This document shows positions 5,451 to 8,039 of a stretch of DNA of 8,039 bases, piece after piece (position 1 is the first letter of the stretch; every line of letters starts with the position of its first letter). The DNA comes from Bradyrhizobium sp. (lineage in GTDB: Bacteria > Pseudomonadota > Alphaproteobacteria > Rhizobiales > Xanthobacteraceae), in contig JAQGKC010000373.1 in the NCBI GenBank assembly GCA_028290305.1, forward strand, positions 1-8,039, read 5' to 3'. A program made the position numbers and the translations under genes. The notes under the pieces are model-generated. The model searched no databases. It had not been told where the DNA came from and saw only the letters and a program-made list of their open reading frames with translations.

Positions 5451-6976
5451 TGGCAGTGCGCACCTGCTGGAGCTTCCGCGCGCTCTAAATCCAAGAGATT
5501 GCCCCGACTACGTTCCAGCAACTGGATCGAAAAGTTCGCGTGCCGTGCCGCTATGGAATGATGCTCGCCGCTTAGACCGAGTTTCTCCAAGGCATAGGAA
5601 CGCGTTGTGTCGAGCAACCGGTAAAGCATCCCCCGGTAGCTGGGCCACACTACTATGAGCGATTTGTTGACAAGATTTTCTACCGCGCCCTCGATCCCAG
5701 ACTGGTCAATTCCGCCTTCCTCTCCCACGGCGAGTGCTGCCTCCAGTGTGAAGGGCCCGATGAAGATCGCGACGCGTCGCAGCACAACTCGTTCAGCCTC
5801 GGAAAGATGGTCGTGGCTCCAGTCCAGGGTCGCTTCGAGCGTGTGATGCCGCGGACTTGCAGTCCGGCGACCGAACTTCAGGGGATCAAGGCGCGAGCCC
5901 AGTCTTGCCACCGTGTTCCTGACGCCGAAGATAGCAGCCCTTCCAGCGGCAAGTTCGATGGCGAGTGCAATGCCGTCAAGCTTGCGGCAAATTTCGGCAA
6001 CCATGGGAGCTTCGTCGTCACCGAGCGAAAAGTCGCCGCGGCGGGCGCTGACACGCTCGGCGAACAACCGTGCGGCCGGATAGGCAATCACCTCTGACGC
6101 AGTCAGCCCTGGCTGCTCCGGCGGGCAATCCAGCGGACAAAGACGAAGTACGCGTTCACCAGGGACGTGCAGTGCCTCCCTGCTGGTCGCAAGTATGTAG
6201 ATGTCTGGGGTATTTTGAAAAATATAGTCGGCGATCTCCGCGGTTTTCTCGATGAGATGCTCACAACTATCGAGAATGATAAGTGCCCTGCGAGGGCGCA
6301 GAAAATTAAGCAGCACCTCCTTTGGATCGACAAACTGCGGGTTAAGCCCGACCGCGGACGCGATCGCGCCGATGACATGCTCCTTGTCGCTTACGGTTGA
6401 AAGATCGACAAAGAATGCGGCGCCAGAGAAGTCGGCCAACGCCCCGTGTCCTACTGACAGAGCAACCGTTGTCTTGCCGATACCGCCAGCACCCAGAATT
6501 GTAATCAGGCGCTGTTCCGTCTGGAGCAAACCTTGAATCTCACGGACAGCATTGTCGCGGCCCACCATGCGGCCCAGTGCGGGCGGCAGGTTGGACAATC
6601 CCTCTGATGCATTACCCCTGTCGTGATCTGCGGGAAGGCGAGCGACCGGCGCGATGAAGCTGTAGCCTTGGCCCTGTATGCTCGCAATGTACTTGTTACC
6701 GAACTGACCGTCGCCCAGTGCCTTGCGCAGCGCCGACAGATGGACGCGAAGACTGCCTTCCTCGACCGTTACGTCAGGCCATGCCCGCGCGATCAGCTCG
6801 GCTTTTCCGACAACCTCACCAGCGTTTTCGAGAAGCGCAATCAGGATGTCGTAAGCCCTGCCACCAAGTGGAATGACCTGGTTCGCCTTCTTCAGAGAGC
6901 GCTCGGCAACATTGAGCTCGAATGGGCCAAAACGAAGCCGGGTGGCACTGGCTGAGCCAATTTGTTGAATCGACAT
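5345..6976 (-). CDS. Winged-helix / NB-ARC ATPase protein, truncated N-terminal ORF of the degenerate regulator
   Basis: The 543-codon ORF carries all of the DNA-binding and ATPase region. Residues 15-108 are an OmpR-type winged helix: FGPFEL, VEEGSLRVHLSALRKAL, and QGYSFI in the wing. Residues 137 to about 345 are an NB-ARC/STAND ATPase with MVGRDNAV, Walker A GAGGIGKTT at 162-170, Walker B ALIILDSCEH at 231-240, ILATSREALH at 261-270, and RKLDGIALAIELAA at 331-344. The winged-helix-side helices follow, with TLDWSHDHLSEAERVVLRR at 383-401 and LLDTTRSYALEKL at 454-466. Homology ends after about residue 502-508; the remaining residues to 543 are a frameshifted tail. The ATG at 6976 is firm because TAA lies two codons upstream in frame; a weak GGCGGA sequence precedes it. 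If expressed, the product would bind DNA and perhaps ATP but lack the TPR sensor, so it might act as a constitutive or interfering regulator; this is inference. Confidence 0.75.
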   Translation of the reverse strand: MSIQQIGSASATRLRFGPFELNVAERSLKKANQVIPLGGRAYDILIALLENAGEVVGKAELIARAWPDVTVEEGSLRVHLSALRKALGDGQFGNKYIASIQGQGYSFIAPVARLPADHDRGNASEGLSNLPPALGRMVGRDNAVREIQGLLQTEQRLITILGAGGIGKTTVALSVGHGALADFSGAAFFVDLSTVSDKEHVIGAIASAVGLNPQFVDPKEVLLNFLRPRRALIILDSCEHLIEKTAEIADYIFQNTPDIYILATSREALHVPGERVLRLCPLDCPPEQPGLTASEVIAYPAARLFAERVSARRGDFSLGDDEAPMVAEICRKLDGIALAIELAAGRAAIFGVRNTVARLGSRLDPLKFGRRTASPRHHTLEATLDWSHDHLSEAERVVLRRVAIFIGPFTLEAALAVGEEGGIDQSGIEGAVENLVNKSLIVVWPSYRGMLYRLLDTTRSYALEKLGLSGEHHSIAARHANFSIQLLERSRGNLLDLERAEAPAGAHCQTILEISVPRLNRALVPMETTIWPSERQRLPRSFF

Positions 6977-6991
6977 GAGTTATTCCGCCAA

Positions 6992-7032
6992 GATCCTCGA
7001 CGATTCGATCGTTGTGCCGTTCGTCGTCGATC
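6992..7032. repeat. Imperfect inverted repeat in the leader of the degenerate regulator
   Basis: GATCCTCGACGA at 6992-7003 and TCGTCGTCGATC at 7021-7032 are inverted copies matching at 10 of 12 positions, separated by 17 bases. The site lies in the 118-base gap between the upstream regulator's stop (7095) and the ATG at 6976. It could be an operator or a leader hairpin for the downstream gene. No good -35/-10 pair was found nearby. Confidence 0.3.
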
Positions 7033-7094
7033 TTGTGCAAATTACACTCCCAGCCCATCAAGTGTTAGCCGAAACCTCCTCCAGCAACAAGCGG

Positions 7095-8039
7095 TCAGTG
7101 TAACGAGTTGATGGCGGTGTTGGGCGGGTATGAGCCGTTCAACACCTGCTTGGCCAACCGCAGATCGGGGGTCTCAAGGCCTTCTCGAAATTTCGCGTGG
7201 GTGGCTTGCAGGGTCCGCCACCCGGCCTCCTTTCGCCCGACCGACTTTTCGGCAATAGCAAGGCTGGTCGCGGCCCTGAGTTCCCACGACAAGCTCGCTT
7301 GTCTGTTTGACAGCTCGATCGCTCGCAGAAAATATTGCCTGCTAACCGCCACTCCCTCGTCGTTGCTCAGCGCCAGTTCGCCCCTGATGCGGTGCAATTC
7401 CGGGCCATACCATCGGCTTTCGTCAAGATCGATCTTCGCACGCTCGAAGGCGTCAAGCCCTTCCCTCGACCGGCCCGCGAGCGCCATGCATTTCGCAAAC
7501 TCTGCTTGCAAGATCCAGTTGAAAATTTCGTAGCGTGCCGCCGACAACTTCTCTAGACCCGAGTAGAGCATTGCCGACGCTGCGCTGATTTCGCCTCCTC
7601 GCCTTATTTTGTAGAGAGCCTGCATGCTGAGACAGAAGCCCTGGTAGTTGTGCAGAGCATATTTCCCCGCATGGCCGGCGAGTTCGTCCACGAGTGCCTC
7701 GGCTTCGCCGTCATCTGGATTTGTGAAATATGCGATGAAGCTTGCAAAAGTCAGCGCCCCGCAAAGGTTCACGGTCCGATTTGATTGGCGCGCTTCAGCG
7801 ACGGCCATCTGATTGAACCTACGGGCTTGATCCGGAGAGCCGCGCAACCACGCCAAGGTCGCAAGACCGGCCAAGTTATCGACCTTGCGATCGTAGCCAA
7901 ACCGCTTGATCAGCAATCGCCGCGCAGCTTCGTCATCACGATACAGCGACAATTCCAGCAGGCCCTGAGCTTCCGGAGTTCGTCCGGTATGGTAGTATGT
8001 TATACCCCTCATGTAGTTGGCCGTTGCGACAGCGCCGAT
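7095..8039 (-). CDS. Winged-helix / NB-ARC / TPR-family regulator, C-terminal TPR part (runs off right edge)
   Basis: The minus-strand frame is open from the right edge (reading IGAVATANYMRGITYYHTG) to TGA at 7095-7097, 314 codons plus the stop. The ATG at 8012 is an internal methionine in a TPR helix; the true start, with the expected winged helix and ATPase, is outside the window. TPR-like helix pairs are visible: YYHTGRTPEAQGLLELSL, then WLRGSPDQARRFNQMAVAEA, then MALAGRSREGLDAFERA, then SVGRKEAGWRTLQATHA. The C-terminus has RQASLSWELRAATSLA and KFREGLETPDLRLAKQVL, matching the tail of the degenerate copy downstream. That match, rather than any visible HTH here, assigns it to the same regulator family. 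The TPR region probably senses a ligand or partner protein in the cytoplasm. No frameshift is seen, so this copy looks functional. It lies 118 bases upstream of the degenerate copy in the same orientation, consistent with tandem duplication. Confidence 0.85.
   Translation of the reverse strand: MGAVATANYMRGITYYHTGRTPEAQGLLELSLYRDDEAARRLLIKRFGYDRKVDNLAGLATLAWLRGSPDQARRFNQMAVAEARQSNRTVNLCGALTFASFIAYFTNPDDGEAEALVDELAGHAGKYALHNYQGFCLSMQALYKIRRGGEISAASAMLYSGLEKLSAARYEIFNWILQAEFAKCMALAGRSREGLDAFERAKIDLDESRWYGPELHRIRGELALSNDEGVAVSRQYFLRAIELSNRQASLSWELRAATSLAIAEKSVGRKEAGWRTLQATHAKFREGLETPDLRLAKQVLNGSYPPNTAINSLH

Larger units (their letters stand above)
4169..6976 (-). pseudogene. Winged-helix / NB-ARC / TPR regulator, degenerate full-length copy
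   Basis: This is the full footprint of a regulator paralogous to those at 1-1017 and 7095-8039, broken in its TPR region. The order is ATG 6976, winged helix, ATPase, TPRs, and a C-terminal tail ending at the TGA at 4169-4171. Four lesions can be placed by following homology between frames. (1) One base is lost (or two gained) between about 5508 and 5450. (2) One base is gained at the TTTT near 5222-5225, returning to the original frame. (3) A short deletion with frameshift at about 4520-4525 follows RYE and, compared with the neighbour at 7095-8039, removes some seven or eight codons. (4) A deletion of roughly 28 codons is joined near 4407-4416, after HLPDI and before RQQSALSFELR. Deletion sizes are estimated against the neighbouring paralogue by eye. 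Single-base lesions alone might be sequencing errors; the two deletions argue for true decay. Confidence 0.85.

Noticed and set aside
7062..7090. TTGTTG / TAACAC promoter on the minus strand before the gene starting at 6976
   Set aside because: The spacing is 17 bases but both boxes match the consensus weakly, below what I would report.
1..8039. Mobile element, CRISPR array, tRNA or defence system
   Set aside because: No transposase or integrase, terminal inverted repeats, regular spaced repeats or tRNA-like fold was seen. The STAND ATPases here carry transcription-factor HTH domains rather than nuclease or other effector domains.

Overview
The window is built almost entirely from large transcriptional regulators of the STAND type: a DNA-binding domain, a P-loop signal-transduction ATPase and a helical TPR-like repeat region. 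Base composition is moderately GC-rich. The combination of an OmpR/PhoB-type winged helix, an NB-ARC-like ATPase and TPRs, next to a MalT-like LuxR regulator, is typical of Rhizobiales and especially Bradyrhizobium-like alphaproteobacteria. The organism is inferred from family distribution and codon style, not from a marker gene. No tRNA, rRNA, transposase, CRISPR array, metabolic gene or transporter is visible.

Layout, left to right. (A) 1-1017, minus strand: the N-terminal 339 codons of a winged-helix/NB-ARC regulator that runs off the left edge. (Intergenic) 1018-1262: a divergent control region with a GC-rich inverted repeat and a short direct repeat. (B) 1263-4012, plus strand: a MalT/LuxR-type regulator of about 916 residues in total, split in two by one frameshift near 2270-2282. 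Its N-terminal ATPase half ends at 2315; its TPR and LuxR HTH half is open to 4012. (Intergenic) 4013-4168: a convergent gap with two weak hairpins. (C) 6976-4169, minus strand: a second winged-helix/NB-ARC/TPR regulator. Its first 500 or so residues are intact, but its TPR region carries at least four lesions: two single-base-type frameshifts that cancel each other, a small deletion with frameshift, and a deletion of roughly 85 bases. It is a decaying pseudogene or encodes a truncated protein. (Intergenic) 6977-7094: a leader with an imperfect inverted repeat. (D) 7095-8039, minus strand: the C-terminal TPR part of a third, apparently healthy regulator of the same family, entering from the right edge upstream of C in the same orientation.

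A, C and D are paralogues: A and C share an almost identical winged helix, and C and D share the TPR region and C-terminal tail. The locus therefore looks like a duplicated regulator cluster in which one copy (C) and the unrelated LuxR neighbour (B) have degenerated. None of the regulators has a receiver or membrane domain, so signals would be sensed in the cytoplasm by the TPR/ATPase part. Their target genes are not in this window. I found no convincing new system here; the most notable points are the paralogue cluster, the broken state of two of the four regulators, and the possibility that C still yields a sensorless DNA-binding ATPase.
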